Origin: Todiramphus chloris collaris
Taxonomy: Eukaryota > Chordata > Aves > Coraciiformes > Alcedinidae
Length of the DNA stretch: 64,000 nucleotides
NCBI GenBank assembly: GCA_025345505.1
Contig: JANVCC010000018.1
Location: 2,961,727 to 3,025,726 of the forward strand
Reading direction: 5' to 3'
The notes beneath the pieces are model-generated. The model was given only the letters and a program-made list of their open reading frames with translations. It was not told the DNA's origin and made no database searches. This document shows positions 49,491 through 63,050 of this stretch, piece by piece. Position 1 is the stretch's first letter, and every line of letters begins with the position of its first letter. The position numbers were made by a program, and so were the translations under genes.

Positions 49491-52400
49491 TAATCTTCTA
49501 CAGGCTGCATTCTCTAAAATTAGGGCAGATCAGGGACCAAAATGGAGAACCAAACGTGCATGAAATCTAAATAATACTAAGCATCAACTTTGTTCCTGAT
49601 TAGAGGACAACAATCCTTCCCCTGCAGTGGGTGCCCCTGAGTGGCTGCTCACGTTGGATACAGACTGTGGTTATGTCAAGCCTACAAGTTTCTGTTGTTC
49701 TCAGTGTATTCTGAATACAAAAATGATTCTGATCATTCAAGACTTAGCATTGAGGATGACTCTTCTCTACTGCAAAAGCCTAAAGGGAACATAATTCAGG
49801 AGTCCTGAGTGATGCTAGCAAAAGGTCAATTGTCCCTCACAAAGTTACATCAATTCCTACTGGCCTGTGCCATGTCTACCTTCGAGTTTTCCCTTGATGC
49901 TTTAAGTGACCTCATTCCCTAGTTTATTTTGACTCTTTGCAGTCTCTTGTTTTACATATTTATACATTATTAGTTCACATTTCATAATTACTGCTCCACT
50001 TTGGGTGGTATGTTTTGACTACTCCTCTGACACACAAAGTTCAAGCATGAAGTAGTCTCTATGCATCTTTTTTGGTATATATCTTCCTTAAATATTTTCT
50101 TTTTTTTTCAGACTTCTGAGATGTGGTCACTGATTTTTTCATTATGTTTTATGTTTCATTCATGTCTTTCCCTCATTTTGCAGTCTTTCTTGTTCTCAGT
50201 CAGGAAACCACGGTGGGAAGAAAAAGAGGAGGATAGGTGTGAATTGCAATCTTAAATAAAGAGATTAATGCAATTACAATTGAATGAAATACAGTCTTAA
50301 AGAGATGTTTAAGACAATCAGAAACCCTTACAGTTATCTGATCTGACCTTACATAACGCATCTGAAGGCTACATGACTAACATGACCATTTATGATAGCC
50401 TTCCACAGACCTATCAAGCAATACGATGAGTATGACAAAATGATTAAACCACAGTGAAGAGCTGTGAACCAAAGACAGCTCAAAATTTCAAATCCAAATT
50501 CAACCCTAAGGAAAATAAGTCTGAAACATCAAATTTACAGAATTTAAGTGCTGCAACACTGTTCACTATTGCAAAAACTGTTTGGCAAAAGCATACCAAA
50601 AGTGGAGAGAACCTCAAAGCTGTGTTAAGGAAGTGATTAGATTCATGTCCTTTTTGAAGTTAATGAAACTTTCCCCATTAACAGTGCCACAGTTTCTTTC
50701 CTTGTACTTTTTGTACAAGCACTGATCAGTTTTGAAGAAAGGTATCTGTTCTGTGACAAACCATGAGTTGATTGAGCTCGTGGCTTGGCTTTATACTAGC
50801 AGGAAATTCTGAGCAGTGGTAGCAGTTTTCCCTGTGGGAATATTGTACCTCACTGCTAAAAAGCTTTATAGCAAAATGTAGAGGATAGGATAAATAGACT
50901 CAGTGATGCTATTAGGTCAGTCAAAAAATAGCTAACTCTTTCATAGATGGCTGGACAGTATCACATATCTATACATCTTGCTCGCTCTTTCAGTCCTTTT
51001 TTATTGCTTATTTCAAAAATGCATCTATTTGTCCTGTGAGTGGGTATGTTTGGCGAAGAAATTACAAGCAGCTACCACCGAGCACAGCTGTTCATTGCCA
51101 TCATTGATAACAATGAATATAATCAGTCCAAAGCAAGATCACTCCTCTAAGGGGAAAGTATATTTAGCTATCATTCAAAATCCTCAGCCTGATATCCTTG
51201 ATAGTTCAGTAACTCACTGTTTTGCCAGTGGGGCTGATAGAAGTTTCTTTGTTGTGATGGATGCATTTGCCATTACTCACCATACCGGTTCTCCCCTCCC
51301 CTCCAGCTGTTTTACTGTGGTACAATATCCAAAACCCATGAATCTTGCAGTATCCTAGCAGCCCAGTCTGCAACATTCCAGCTTGACAAAATTAGAGCTA
51401 ATAATACAAACAAGCTAAAACATCAAATGGGAAAGAGTCAAAGGAGACTTTTCATTAGAAGCATTGACTATTGGGAAACCTGGGAGATAAATGGCGATCC
51501 AGTAATCATCCTTGTCAAATCAGAAAGTGTCAATGTATAGATTGCATCATTATAATTTAATTAATTGCAGGTGTATCTCCCTAGATATTTAATTTATAGT
51601 TTAATATTAGGACTTGCTTCTTTTTCCAGAAAGATGAGATTTTGTTTCAAGGCCCTTAGAACTTTGTTTTGATTGATTTTTTTTTTTATTTTTTTTTTTT
51701 CCAATATGAATTGCACACTCCACAAAAACATGCTGACCTGGAAAATTCATCTCTGCTTATCCATGCAAACAGATAGAACATCTCTGCAAATTTCCAGTCT
51801 GCCAGCTCCTTCTGAGATATTTCTGTGAACCGTAGCTAGAAGAAAAAGGGCTTTGCATCTATTTCACCAGAATCAGAACAACAATATACTCTATGACATG
51901 ATAGAGTCTAATGACTGCATTTGTGATGTGCCTGTTGGTAGGCATAGAACTAGATTGGTAAAGACAACTTAGTCCATGTGATTCAGCAGGTGGTCACAGC
52001 TTTATAGAAAAATGAATTTCAGTAATCTAGAAGTCAAGAACAAGCCTCATGGTAGCTTGTATATGCAGTAATTGGAAGATCAAGCTGCCTTTCTAGTTTT
52101 AGAGAACTACCTTGGATCCCCGTGTCTCTCACCTAAAGACAACAGCAATAAGAAAACTAATAGTGCACTGCATTAAATGTAACATTTCAGAACAGAAGCT
52201 CCATGTGAGATACAGGATTAGGGAGTTGTTATTGCTGTTGTTTTAGTGAATGTGGTTTTGATTGACTTGGTTAATGTTATATTTGGTAGACATGACATAT
52301 GATTTTTGTATCATCTCATGACTCATTTATTTCCAAGTCCACTTATACATATATGGAAATACTGGCATAAAGCACCTTTTCTAAGGTTTTTCAGGAAAAC

Positions 52401-54299
52401 AACTACAAATGCAACCAGCTTGGGTGTCTGAATAGACAGGGCAGTATGTTATTCTCTTTCTATAATGTTATGACAACATCACTTACGTATCTTATACTCA
52501 TTTGAAGGTAATGTATTTTCTATTTTTATCTTTCAAGGTGTTCTCATAATTAATCCGGAGTAAATAGGTTGAAGACTAATACTGGATCATATCTGCTGGT
52601 ACATCAGAGCAATCATTAAGAAGTCCATTGCTGTTAAGCTTCTCAGACTACTTTATTTTGGTTTCAATGATGTAAAAAAACTCTTGGAGAAGAAAACAAA
52701 ATTACATAATCCTCTAATGCTGAAGCATGTAAGGCTTTCACAGGTACATATGATTTCAACTATTTTTATACAAGTAACACAATTAAGACATAAGTAAGTC
52801 TTTTTATATCTTTTTTGTTTGTTTGTTTTGTTTCCCTTTTTTTTTTTTGTAAAGGTAAAATTGTATTCAGTGTTTTATTTCAGGTATACAGTGAAACAAA
52901 AAAAAAGATCAAGAGAACACACAACTTTAATTGCCAGATTCAATCGTGAGGTTCATGTTGCCTTGTGGTGCTGCTTCAGCAAAGAGGGACACATAACAAA
53001 ACTGTCTCAAATCACTGCCTAACTACACACTCCCTTATCTGGGATTCATTCACAACTTCTTTCAGCTGAAGTATATTTACCTGTCTCAGAGGCTAAGTCC
53101 AGGTAGGCTGCAACATTGACAGCTTTTCCATGTGCAGACACCATACTTGATCTTAGCTCTCTGCAGTAGAGAGTGCAGGAACCATGAGGTCTAAATTGAA
53201 AAACATCCCTTTCTCCCAAGTATAAATGTCAGACAATCCTGTTTGCTGGCAGATGAAGAGAATGGTTATCCTTTGAAGGATGCAGTCTAAGAAATCATGG
53301 CCATGCAGCTTGATAGCAAGGGGACCAGAGGTTGAAAAAAACCCAACATATGAATAATTCATTGTCTCTAGTTACAAAACTTCACCAGGGCACATATTTC
53401 TACTTCCTGATCACTGTCTCTTGGAAAAGGCACATACAAACTGCTTCATCTCCAAAGCCAGGGACACAGCAAACCACCGTTCTTGAATGAGAACATGGTG
53501 TGCAGCAGAAGCTGAATAAAGACACTTGTTGGCTGTGTTGAATTTATATCTAACAACTTACATTAGAAAAGGGCATTGTATGTTTTCAAGAAATAGTAAG
53601 GCAGACATTTCTGAACCCACATCTTTACAATAATACCTCCCACCACTTTCATCCATCTCTTAATATCTCTGGGTTTTCTTTCTTTTTTTTTACAATATGG
53701 TACAAGTTGTATAATAATAATAATTACCTCACAAGAAAGATATGAAGCTTAATTAAATAAAGGCTGATTATCAGAAACTCAGAGAATGTGCAGAGCCTGT
53801 TTGCTACATCTATTCTGCTGTTAAGCTTTTCTGCAGATCAAGCCTGGGCTGTACAAGAAGTGATACGAATCGTCTTTATCGAAAGAAATATGATTCATTC
53901 AAGGCAGAGCCATCCAAGACCACAAATGAGGCATTATTTTGATAATGAGAGATTTATAGAGGAGACACGGGGAGAAGGATCTCCTGGTTCTTTCAACCTG
54001 ACCCCTATTCTGGGCCCCTACACAATCTCCTTAAAAATGTACATAATCTTCACTTGAACATCTTGACTGAAAAGGACTAGCCAGCAAATCATAGAAGATA
54101 GAAAGCAGATGAGCCTCCGTCATTTTTACACCTAAACTCAAACCAGACTTCATCAAGTTTCTCCAACGTTCTTTTGCTGCTGGTTGCAAGCTGTGACTGG
54201 AAGTGGAAATGCCAAAGCATCCCAAAGACAGGCAGCATTTGTGATGGGATGAGAAGCAGATGTTGAAGAAATCTCTGAAGAGGTGATCTTGTCACAGAA
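49491..54299. other. Unique AT-rich noncoding DNA
   Basis: No gene or named mobile element recognised. T-rich tracts lie at 50099-50109, 51678-51701 and 52837-52849. A 126-codon + frame (50978-51358) has no domain. 51535-51610 is a homeobox-site-like AT stretch with several TAATTA cores followed by CAGGTG; any function is speculative. Confidence 0.5.
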
Positions 54300-54455
54300 A
54301 TATCAGACCTTCTTTGCACAATTCAAGTCCAAAACTTCAACAAACAGATGTCTGCAGCCTCCACTCCAAAAGAGTTCTGTTTATAATATCTCTTGTGTCA
54401 TATCCAACAGCTCCATAGTCATACGAGATATCCTGGAGCATCTCAAAAGGATCAT
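54300..54455. repeat. Fragment of the palindromic dispersed family
   Basis: 'gcctccactccaaaagagtt', 'tgtgtcatatccaacagctc' and 'gagatatcctggagcatctc' align in order with 'gcctccagctgccactccag', 'catcatatctgtcagtgttg' and 'ggatatccagaagtacctca' of the left arm at 16.34-16.45 kb. This is the clearest second copy of that family. Confidence 0.65.
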
Positions 54456-54635
54456 GACCAAAGCATAAGTCACTAACTCAAGTTCTCAGTGAACCTTGAT
54501 TTTACCTACCCAACTGAAGATACATTCAGTGAGACACATAAAGAATCTGATCTCAGTATTTCTTTGACAATCATGACTCTTTCATTAGTTGCCATTAAGA
54601 TGAGTGCTTACGCTAACATTCAGGTACTAGAAAGA

Positions 54636-54677
54636 GAAGAGGAGAGGAGAGGAGAGGAGAGGAGAGGAGAGGAGAGG
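54636..54677. repeat. (GGAGA)n array adjoining the gap
   Basis: About eight pentamers of GGAGA, running into the run of N. Confidence 0.95.
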
Positions 54678-54777
54678 NNNNNNNNNNNNNNNNNNNNNNN
54701 NNNNNNNNNNNNNNNNNNNNNNNNNNNNNNNNNNNNNNNNNNNNNNNNNNNNNNNNNNNNNNNNNNNNNNNNNNNNN
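54678..54777. other. Assembly gap (100 N)
   Basis: Exactly 100 N, a common placeholder for a gap of unknown length. The flanks are different purine pentamers, so the missing sequence is probably tandem array. Confidence 0.98.
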
Positions 54778-54947
54778 AGAAAAGAAAAGAAAAGAAAAGA
54801 AAAGAAAAGAAAAGAAAAGAAAAGAAAAGAAAAGAAAAGAAAAGAAAAGAAAAGAAAAGAAAAGAAAAGAAAAGAAAAGAAAAGAAAAGAAAAGAAAAGA
54901 AAAGAAAAGGAAAGAAAAGGAAAGAAGAAAGAGAGAGAAAGAAAGAG
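54778..54947. repeat. (GAAAA)n array
   Basis: About 26 near-perfect GAAAA units to 54909, then degenerate GGAAA/GA units to 54947. The open frames made of KRKEK or FLFFS repeats across it are artefacts. Confidence 0.97.
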
Positions 54948-57900
54948 TTCAAGGATATTCAAGAGATGTAGTTTTCAAGGAAAGACAATTGGCTTTTGCA
55001 GCCCCCTGAAAATCCCACTGTTCATTCAGAGTATACTCCTTGACAATAGCACTTTGCTACCCAACTGGATTTCAGCATGATTTAACTGATGTTCAGAAGC
55101 TTTGAAATCCTCCTCAGAAGGAGGATTTCAGCAGGGGAGAGAGGAACAGTGACCATAATGTGAGTGGAATTGAAAAGGGACCAAGATCCATCCTTCTCCT
55201 GTATTATTGCCTTTCTTTGTGATCTTAAATAGGGTGCTGGGCTTGAATTCTTAATACACTTTAAGTTCCATGGAATTTGTCTTACTACTGTCAGGAATAT
55301 CTAGTTGTGAAGATAACTACACTGGAGGTTGTCCAGCTTCTATGGTGAGAAGTCATACATAATTATTGTAAAGTAAACATGGTCAAATAGAGAAATCCAA
55401 TATATTGCCTCATTAAAAAAAAAAAACAAAAAAACAGAAACCATAGGTGGGATTCATCTTACCTGAGTGTGTTTAAAGTCTTGATGACTTAAGTCATACT
55501 AATGCACTTAAAGGTATAGCGATCACCTGCAGTAGTGTCTGCAAGTTCCCTAACTCAAAGAGTAAAATAGGCACTTCCAGAGAGTCATTCATGTCAGCTA
55601 CATTAAATTCTTATTTTAGGTCTATTTATCTCAGGAATTACCTGCCTTCTCCGCTGCAGACAAAAAGAATCTAGAAAAATCTCTTTAGATTTAGACTTCT
55701 AATTTGTAGACAGCTAAATTCCTCCTTAAAAAAGCAATGAGGTGTAATTCAACATTGTAACTTTAACCAGAAAGCTGGCTGCAAGCATCTTCTGGCAGAA
55801 TATTTACAATAAGATTTTTGTTCATGAAAAAATTCCATTTTTTTTAAGAAAAAAAAATCAAACCAGCATTTTTCTGTTTTATGAGTCTACAAGGAGCTAA
55901 TAGAAAGTAACATTTTGACTAAAGAGGTTTTTTAAGGGCAATCAAACCAAATTAATATTAAATGAGGATACTGTAAACACATTCATAAAAATATTATTTC
56001 TTTTTACATGTGCACTATCTTTATTGTTGCCATATACCTGAGTATTAACATTTTTGCCTCTAACTCTTAAATCTCAGACTGCTTTATAGTGATTAATTAA
56101 TTAATTATATTTCAAACTCATTCTCTTGGATAGAAAACTACCTGACGGGTTCCCTGAGGCACAGAGTCCCTTATGGTTACGGAACAAGTGGGTGGAAAAA
56201 TTAAATATTTTTGCCTCCAGCTTTACCCCCAAGAAAGCACTTATGTAGTGCACCACAGGGCTCAGGCTACATTTTTTCATCCCAACCCATTTGACCAGTT
56301 ACTTGTGGATATCCGAGGCTGCATATCGCTGTGGTTCCTGATGGGAGGTGAACAGCAGCTTCACACTTCACCAAGCACATGGGATTAAAATAAATAGACA
56401 TTTCACCCCCATTTATTAAAGCCAAAAGGAATTTGGAGACAAACTTCAATTTCATATCTTAAAGTACTGGAGATTTCTCAATAGAAATCTGAGGTGCACA
56501 CATAAAACTCATCTCACTAACACCTATTAATGGTAGCACTAATCAGACTTAAATTCTGTATTAGACACCTGGACCAAACCTGTTGTCCAGTTTCTGTGTA
56601 TGAGTTTAGTGCAAAAGAGACAGGAATGTCCAGACAGTGATTCCTTCAGTCCTAAAACAGGTTTATAGTTGATTGACTAGGACTAGGTATATAATCTATA
56701 GACAACCAATGTGAAGCGAGTTTAATCCCTTCATAAACAGTCAATTACTGCTATAATGCAAGTCACGCACAAATTAAATCAGTCTCTTCGTACCAAGTCG
56801 ACCAGACCACTTGTTTCAAGCCCAAATAAACATCTCCAGTAACAACCAAAACCAAATACGAGAATTACCAACATAAAGACTCATTTCGATGAAAAAACAA
56901 ATCCATGTTTTCTAAGGCTGTTTGGCTTAAATCAAACACCCAACTAACCTCTGAACCAGTGCTGGGAAGTTTCCATTCCAATGAGAGCTTTAGGAACACA
57001 TGCCAACAACCTACACTCTATCTCCAGTTGGCAGGAGGTTGGCAGAGATACAAAAAAACATGTTAACAATGACGCTTTTTTTCTATATATACAGTAAACC
57101 TTATGTGTATCAACACACTTGTTTAAACAGCTTTTTGAATCTGACTCACAATCTTCATGAATGCATAAAAAGTTCCAGATGTTAAAATGTCCCAGGACGT
57201 GCATTTTAACCAACTTTGTTCTGCATTTGTAGCCTGACATGCAAAGAGGGCATATTGATTAGAATTACTGGCGTACTTACTGCTTCAGTTTTCCTGCTTC
57301 CTACTGAGTGGTAGCTGCCATGGAATGACTAGTCTTTATGCTGTTTATTCCTACTATGGTGCTCTTGGGATCGTGGCTGCTTTGGAAATTCCCTTTTTAT
57401 CAGCAGCTAGAGAGTTGAAAAAGAAAGAAAGAAAAAGGAAGGGGAAAACAGTTTGAGACTTCACACGTGCAATAAGGAGGGAAGAGAAGAAGGTGAAAAT
57501 CTGGTTTCCCTTCTCTACCATGACAGGTACTGATCAGATAATGTACAGGTCTCTGCTCAGCTGCAGTTCACCATTGACATGCCCATTGCAAAGCCCTCCG
57601 CACTGGTTCAAAGTCACCATTTATTTACACTCTTACCCATTAGTAAACTTAAGACTCAGAATCCCCAGTAGCCATTTGCTTTTATTAGCACCGAGCATGT
57701 GTGCAGCAAAAGAAAATCCAAGGCCTGGGAGAAACAAACTGTGGAACGTTACAGCTTCAGAGAAAGCCCATTAGAAGCAAGATACTCTGGATGGTTTGTA
57801 CTGGAATGATCATAAAGGCCTGTGGAGCTTAAAAAAACAGATTTTGTGACTATGTCTGACCTTGCTTGCACTGATGTTGCACCTGTGCCACTCTGCTGAT

Positions 57901-58700
57901 TTCAGTTTTGCTACTTCTGAGTAAGAATAAATAAAGTTTAGATGCGTTTTTCTGAAGTGCCATCATTACTCTGTTTTCAAAAATGATGAAGAGCTTAGTT
58001 CCAAGTCTGTAAAGATTTGGTGGAGCCTGTGCTCCTCTGTACTTAAATTGAGATCTTAAAACGTTACCCAGATCATTTACTACAAACACCCAAAACAGGC
58101 ATCACAAAAAGCAGCAGGTACTCACTTGATGAGATAATCCAAATAATGACATTCAGGCTACCTGACAAGTCAGCAGACACCATCAGGACTGATAAAAAGC
58201 TCTCCAGGGACTATGTACACGTTTTACCCAATGACTTCTCAGTGAACAGTGCACACATGATGACAGGAGCAAGACTTTTCCATCCCAGCACACAATCCAG
58301 CTGCAGAGGTTTTTTTCCTCTTGTCTCCCTGGTCCTATAAATTTTACATTCCTCCCTGTAGAACGGCCTATTCCTGGTGTCAGGAACAGAGGATAAATCC
58401 CTGTTTCCTTCCTTTCCATCCTTTCCACCAAATCTCACTGTATAGAGTAGCTGTTTGCATGGAAGATGACTTCTGGGCAGAGGGATGAACATCTTCTTCA
58501 GGGCCATGATGTTTTAGCTGAACTCAGTCTGGCACAGTTAGGAACAGTCTGTGCATGTCCAGCTTTTGGGGAACTGACACCACAAATCAGGTACAGTAAC
58601 AGCTGGCTCAGCAGAGACACACACATCTCCAGGTATTATTTAGAGATAAATGAGAAGTGGGCACTGGGGAGGTGGTAGGATCTACACACGCTTGGTTACA
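54948..58700. other. Unique noncoding DNA
   Basis: No gene recognised. It contains the perfect hairpin at 55103-55130 (separate entry), short A tracts near 55413-55431, and TTAATTAATTAATTA at 56092-56106. Frames of 93-98 codons around 56944-57240, 57493-57774 and 58211-58507 show no domain. Confidence 0.5.
55103..55130. repeat. Perfect 12-bp hairpin, 4-nt loop
   Basis: TGAAATCCTCCT (55103-55114), loop CAGA, then AGGAGGATTTCA (55119-55130), an exact reverse complement. No following T run, so there is no reason to call it a terminator. A histone-type or other RNA processing signal does not match. Confidence 0.9.
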
Positions 58701-61692
58701 ACTTTGAGTGCACGACATTTTTCAGGGTCAGGGGTGCTAAAAAATAATCTGCATTTGGTCTCTCAATTTGAGTTCCTGAGGTATCAGATTTAAATTAAAT
58801 ATGTGTAATCTGGAACCCTCTCTATGCTCCACTGACAGTGCTGACTCCTTCCCACAGTATGATGCTTAATACTTGGAGAACCCATCGGCACTTGCATGTT
58901 GAAAACAACATTTAAATGCCTTAACCTCTAACTGAATCCCACCTCTCTATCTCTGAATGATACTTTATGTATCTTCATGCTTGGTTTCAACTGCCATTGG
59001 AATGCAGACAATGATTTAACATAGGATTTAGTTATTATCCAAGTGGTAGGAATGTAGACTCATGCCCCATGAATATGGCTAATGGTGGCAGAGAAAAGAC
59101 AGATGAAAGACAGACAATGAAGAATACTGGAGCAATATAATTAATGCTTCAAGACACATCTGTACAAATGCTTGAGTAGCTCAAAGCCTTTGGCTTTCTA
59201 ATATTTAGATTAGCAATCTAACCTAATGCATCTCCAACACTAAAGCAATATGTTTGGATTGGAGATGTTAACCTGGATGAGAGAACTCATCTGACCTAAC
59301 TTTAGCCATCAGAAGTTAGACATCTGTCTACACTATTTAATCAGTTCCTCTTATAGTCTGTGAAGAAAGACACAAACCTCTAGAAATGGCCAAATCCATC
59401 CCACTATAAGAGATGTACTGCTCTCTGGAGGATCCTGTCTGCTTCCATTGACTATTGAGAGATGATCAACAGCTTAGACAACTAGCTTAGATTAGGTACC
59501 TACTGTCTAGACATTTGATGTTACATGAGACTAATCTACCCCCCAGATATTCAGTATCTCTTCAGAAATCTGAGTGTTGTTGAAGTAGCGAATACTGCTT
59601 TTTCATATTTATGCTTACCAGAAGCAAGTTTTGATTTACTAGTGAATCTCATTTTCTTCAACAATAATTCATTGTCATTCTTCTTTTCCCCTGTTTAAAC
59701 ACATGTATATGTGTATGTATATATATAGTATACATATGAACTAATTGTATCAGCATACGTAATGGAGCATGCATGGATTTTACAGTATTTGGTTTTGTTC
59801 GGTTTCTTATGAACAGAAAACTGGGAACTCTGACAAAGTCTCCAAGTTTCTGCATCTGAATTACAGGCATGGTATACTTTTTATGTTAACTATTGACCAT
59901 GGGAAACTTCTGGAATTTAAAAGCCTTACCAAATTATTATTAATTTTATATGCTTAAAGGTTATTTTTAAACCACAATCTTCTGGGTGCTGTAGTTAGCT
60001 TGTTCTGGGATACTTAAGTCATGCTAACCTTTGAACCAGTCTCATCTTTTCTGCCAGACTTAGTCATCTGAGGCTTTTAAAGTTCACACTCAAAACTAAC
60101 CTCTTGTCTGTTGAGTCTTATAAATGTCCTAATCTATAGCTTGTGGTTCTGACATACAGTCAGCGACTGTCAGCTGCACAGATGAAATAATCTTTTCTTT
60201 TTTTTTTTTTTTTTTAAAAAGAAAAAGGGCTAAAAGAAAAGAAAAGAAAAGAAAAGAAAAGAAAAGTCAGACAATACATATACAGTCTGTTTATATCCTA
60301 ATAATATCAGATGGACTCTTTTTTTTTGCAGGAAAATAAATTAACAGATAAATAGCTTGCTTGGATACTAAACAGATTAGCCCTTCATGCCATTTAAAGG
60401 AAGAAAACTACTTTGTAACAGGAAAATTATTTTTATATCTCCTATCTCACCTGGTGCATTTCCCTTCCATTCTACTGATAATTTCAACATACTTTTTATG
60501 AAGAGCAATTCCAGACCCCATTATTGTTCCAAGCTCTGACATTCACATAGGAAATGAAAAACTGCCCTAACCTTCCTTCCTGCTCATAAAGTCCTGGAAG
60601 AGGTGGATAAGACCATGGAATCTTTTGACTTAGGGTACAATATTTTTCTCTATTTGCATAAATCCCCCAGGCAGGCAGGAAGACACAATAGTTCAAACCA
60701 AATCCCAAATATTTCATTTGGAGCAGTTATCTCATAATTACAGAGCTGCTGCCAATTAGCAAAAAGAGAAACCTGTAGATTAATTTTGTGCTGTTAATCA
60801 TGGAGGAAGAGATGGGGCTGATGGACTTTAACATATATTATATGTAGATATATAGTCCTGAACTAAAATGGGCAGTCCCACAGAGTGACCAGTGATTTCT
60901 TTGCCTTCAGGGTTCACATACCCTGTACACATAGATCGCAGCACCTTTTCCTCATGAAGATGTTTTCTTTTGTGGGACAACCATTGCTGACACAGTGATT
61001 TAATAGAACAATGCAATATGATAGGTAATCTGAGGCACAGACCTTATTCACCCACCAAAAATTAACTGAGAATTTAGAGAGAATATAATTATCTTTGGCA
61101 GGGGATTAGTGTCCACATGCAGAACTTCCCTGGAAGCCTGACAACTGCAGAGAAAAAAAAGCCTTTCCTTTAACATCACCTGTAACACAACATCTGCAAT
61201 AGCAGGCACCCATGATGTCATGTGGGTTCAGAATACAGTGAGATGTTGAGGATTACCTTTGGGTCACCTGCAGCTCCTGCTGAGAAACTTCCTCTTAAAA
61301 CCCCCCCAGACTCCTCATTCCCTCACCAGCAGATTGAACTTTGTGATCTAAGGTCATTGCTACCTCATGTCTTATTCTTGAAGGTTTCTAATCCACTTAT
61401 TTCATCATCTGCGTACATGTTACTTTTGTTTGTAGAACTGAGAAAAACACAGGTTGCTCAAGTCTTTTACAGATGGACATGAGGCTGTGGTAAGAAGAGG
61501 ATAGGGCAGGAGGTAATGGCTCCAGTGAAGCCTCCTTATAGACCACTTATACATTCCTATACCATGTGCATGGGCTCTATCTTTACATAGAGATTCAGTG
61601 TCAGAAGGATGAGCAAATGTAACCTTCACTTCAAAGCTAACCCGAATGAACAATACAAATTATGGACTGTTACTGTACCAGATCCCTAATGT
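58701..61692. other. Unique noncoding DNA, possible old repeat pieces
   Basis: No gene recognised. Parts of 59160-59560 ('catcagaagttagacatctg', 'cttccattgactattgagag') recall the outer segments of the palindromic family, but the match is weak. An AT/TG microsatellite lies at 59705-59736. Confidence 0.45.
60198..60266. repeat. T18 tract followed by A-rich and (GAAAA)n
   Basis: T run at 60198-60215, then A-rich sequence and about six GAAAA units at 60232-60266. Confidence 0.92.
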
Positions 61693-62193
61693 AGAATCAT
61701 AGAATAGTTTCATCTGGAAGAGACCTTCAAGATCATCAAGTCCTTACTCCTAGCCCTATCAAAAACCACTAAACCCTGTCCCTAAGCACAACATCTACCC
61801 GTCCCTTAAACATCTCCAGGGATAGTGACTCCCCACCTCCCTGGGAAGGCCATTCCAATGCCTGACAACCCTTTCTGTAAAGAAATGCTTCCTGACATCC
61901 AGCATGAACTTCAACGTGGTTCAACTTTGGGCCATTTCCTCTTGTTCTGTCACTTGTCACCAGGGACAATAGACCAACTCCCACCTCGCTACAACTTCCC
62001 TTCAGGTAGCTGTAGAGGGCAATAAGGTCTCCCCTCAGCCTCCTTCAGCCTTTCCTCATAAGACACATGCTCCAAACCCTTTACTAGCTTTGTAGCCCAT
62101 CTCTGTACCCTCTCCAGCACCTCTGTGTCCTTCTTGTAGAGAGCCCAAAACTGGACATAGCATTCAAAGTGCAGCCTCACCAAGAAGTACCAC
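61693..62193 (-). mobile_element. CR1 LINE, 5'-truncated
   Basis: Begins 'tagaatcatagaatagtttc' (complement of the 3' octamer), then 'cttcaagatcatcaagtcct', 'tcaaaaaccactaaaccctg', 'cctgacaaccctttctgtaa' and 'cttgttctgtcacttgtcac'. Minus frames 61769-61984 and 61989-62183 show the ORF2 C-terminal blocks '[15 protein letters not shown]' and '[20 protein letters not shown]'. Frame breaks are present near 61985. Truncated at about 62193. Confidence 0.95.
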
Positions 62194-63012
62194 TTTGATG
62201 CTACTTGACAGTCAAATCACTGTCCCAGTCCCTGAGTGCTCGAGATGAGCTGAATCTCTGGATGTTGGATAAGAGATGGGAAAACTCTGTATTTTCTTGG
62301 ATGCTGCACGGTCTGTAACTAAGTAGGTTCATTCCTGTAATGAGCTGAGGATATTGAAGATCATGTTCAGTACAAATCTGATGACTGCGCATAGGTCAGA
62401 GCAGGGAGGATAGAAGACTCCTTCTCATTTATCTTCCCTGACTAAAGAAAATTCACCTGTGGTTGTTTCCAGTCCTACCCACAGTAATGTTTTTTTTCTG
62501 CTTACTAATTCACTGGACCTATGTGGTTATAATCAGAATTTCACTTGGTTAGTTCCAAAGAAACATTCCTCTTTTTCCATATGTATTCTACATGGAAAGT
62601 TATTTACACATGACAATAATGAAATCACACCCTTGAAAAATATCCTACAATAACCTGATTCTGACCAAATTACAAGGGTGGGTCCTCCACTACAAAAATG
62701 TAAGGATCATGCTGTGTCACTTTAAAAGGGCAGCAATGTGAATCACTTTACAGTGGACAGCACTGAAGAAATTAAGACCAGGCCTTGTTCCTACTGAAAT
62801 CAATTAGAATTTTGCTACTGATTGAAATGGAAGCTGATTCAGACTTCATAACTACTTTTCTAAGTGCTTTAATAGCCAACCCTGTGTTTTTATGTCTGTA
62901 TTTAAATGGCTTATTCATTTAACAACATCCTTTCTCCTTCATTTATGTTACAAATAAACAGAAATTGTTGAGCTGATGCCTAAAAAAAATAAAAAAAAAA
63001 AAAAAAAAATTG

Positions 63013-63050
<38 letters not shown>

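Noticed and set aside
50978..51358. 126-codon + frame
   Set aside because: No recognisable domain, no repeats of a family signature, and surroundings look like unique noncoding DNA; the length is within chance for 64 kb.
54489..54971. Frames with KRKEK or FLFFS repeats across the gap
   Set aside because: Artefacts of pentanucleotide arrays and of N.
55103..55130. Rho-independent terminator
   Set aside because: No T run follows the hairpin and the sequence is vertebrate, where this class of terminator does not apply.
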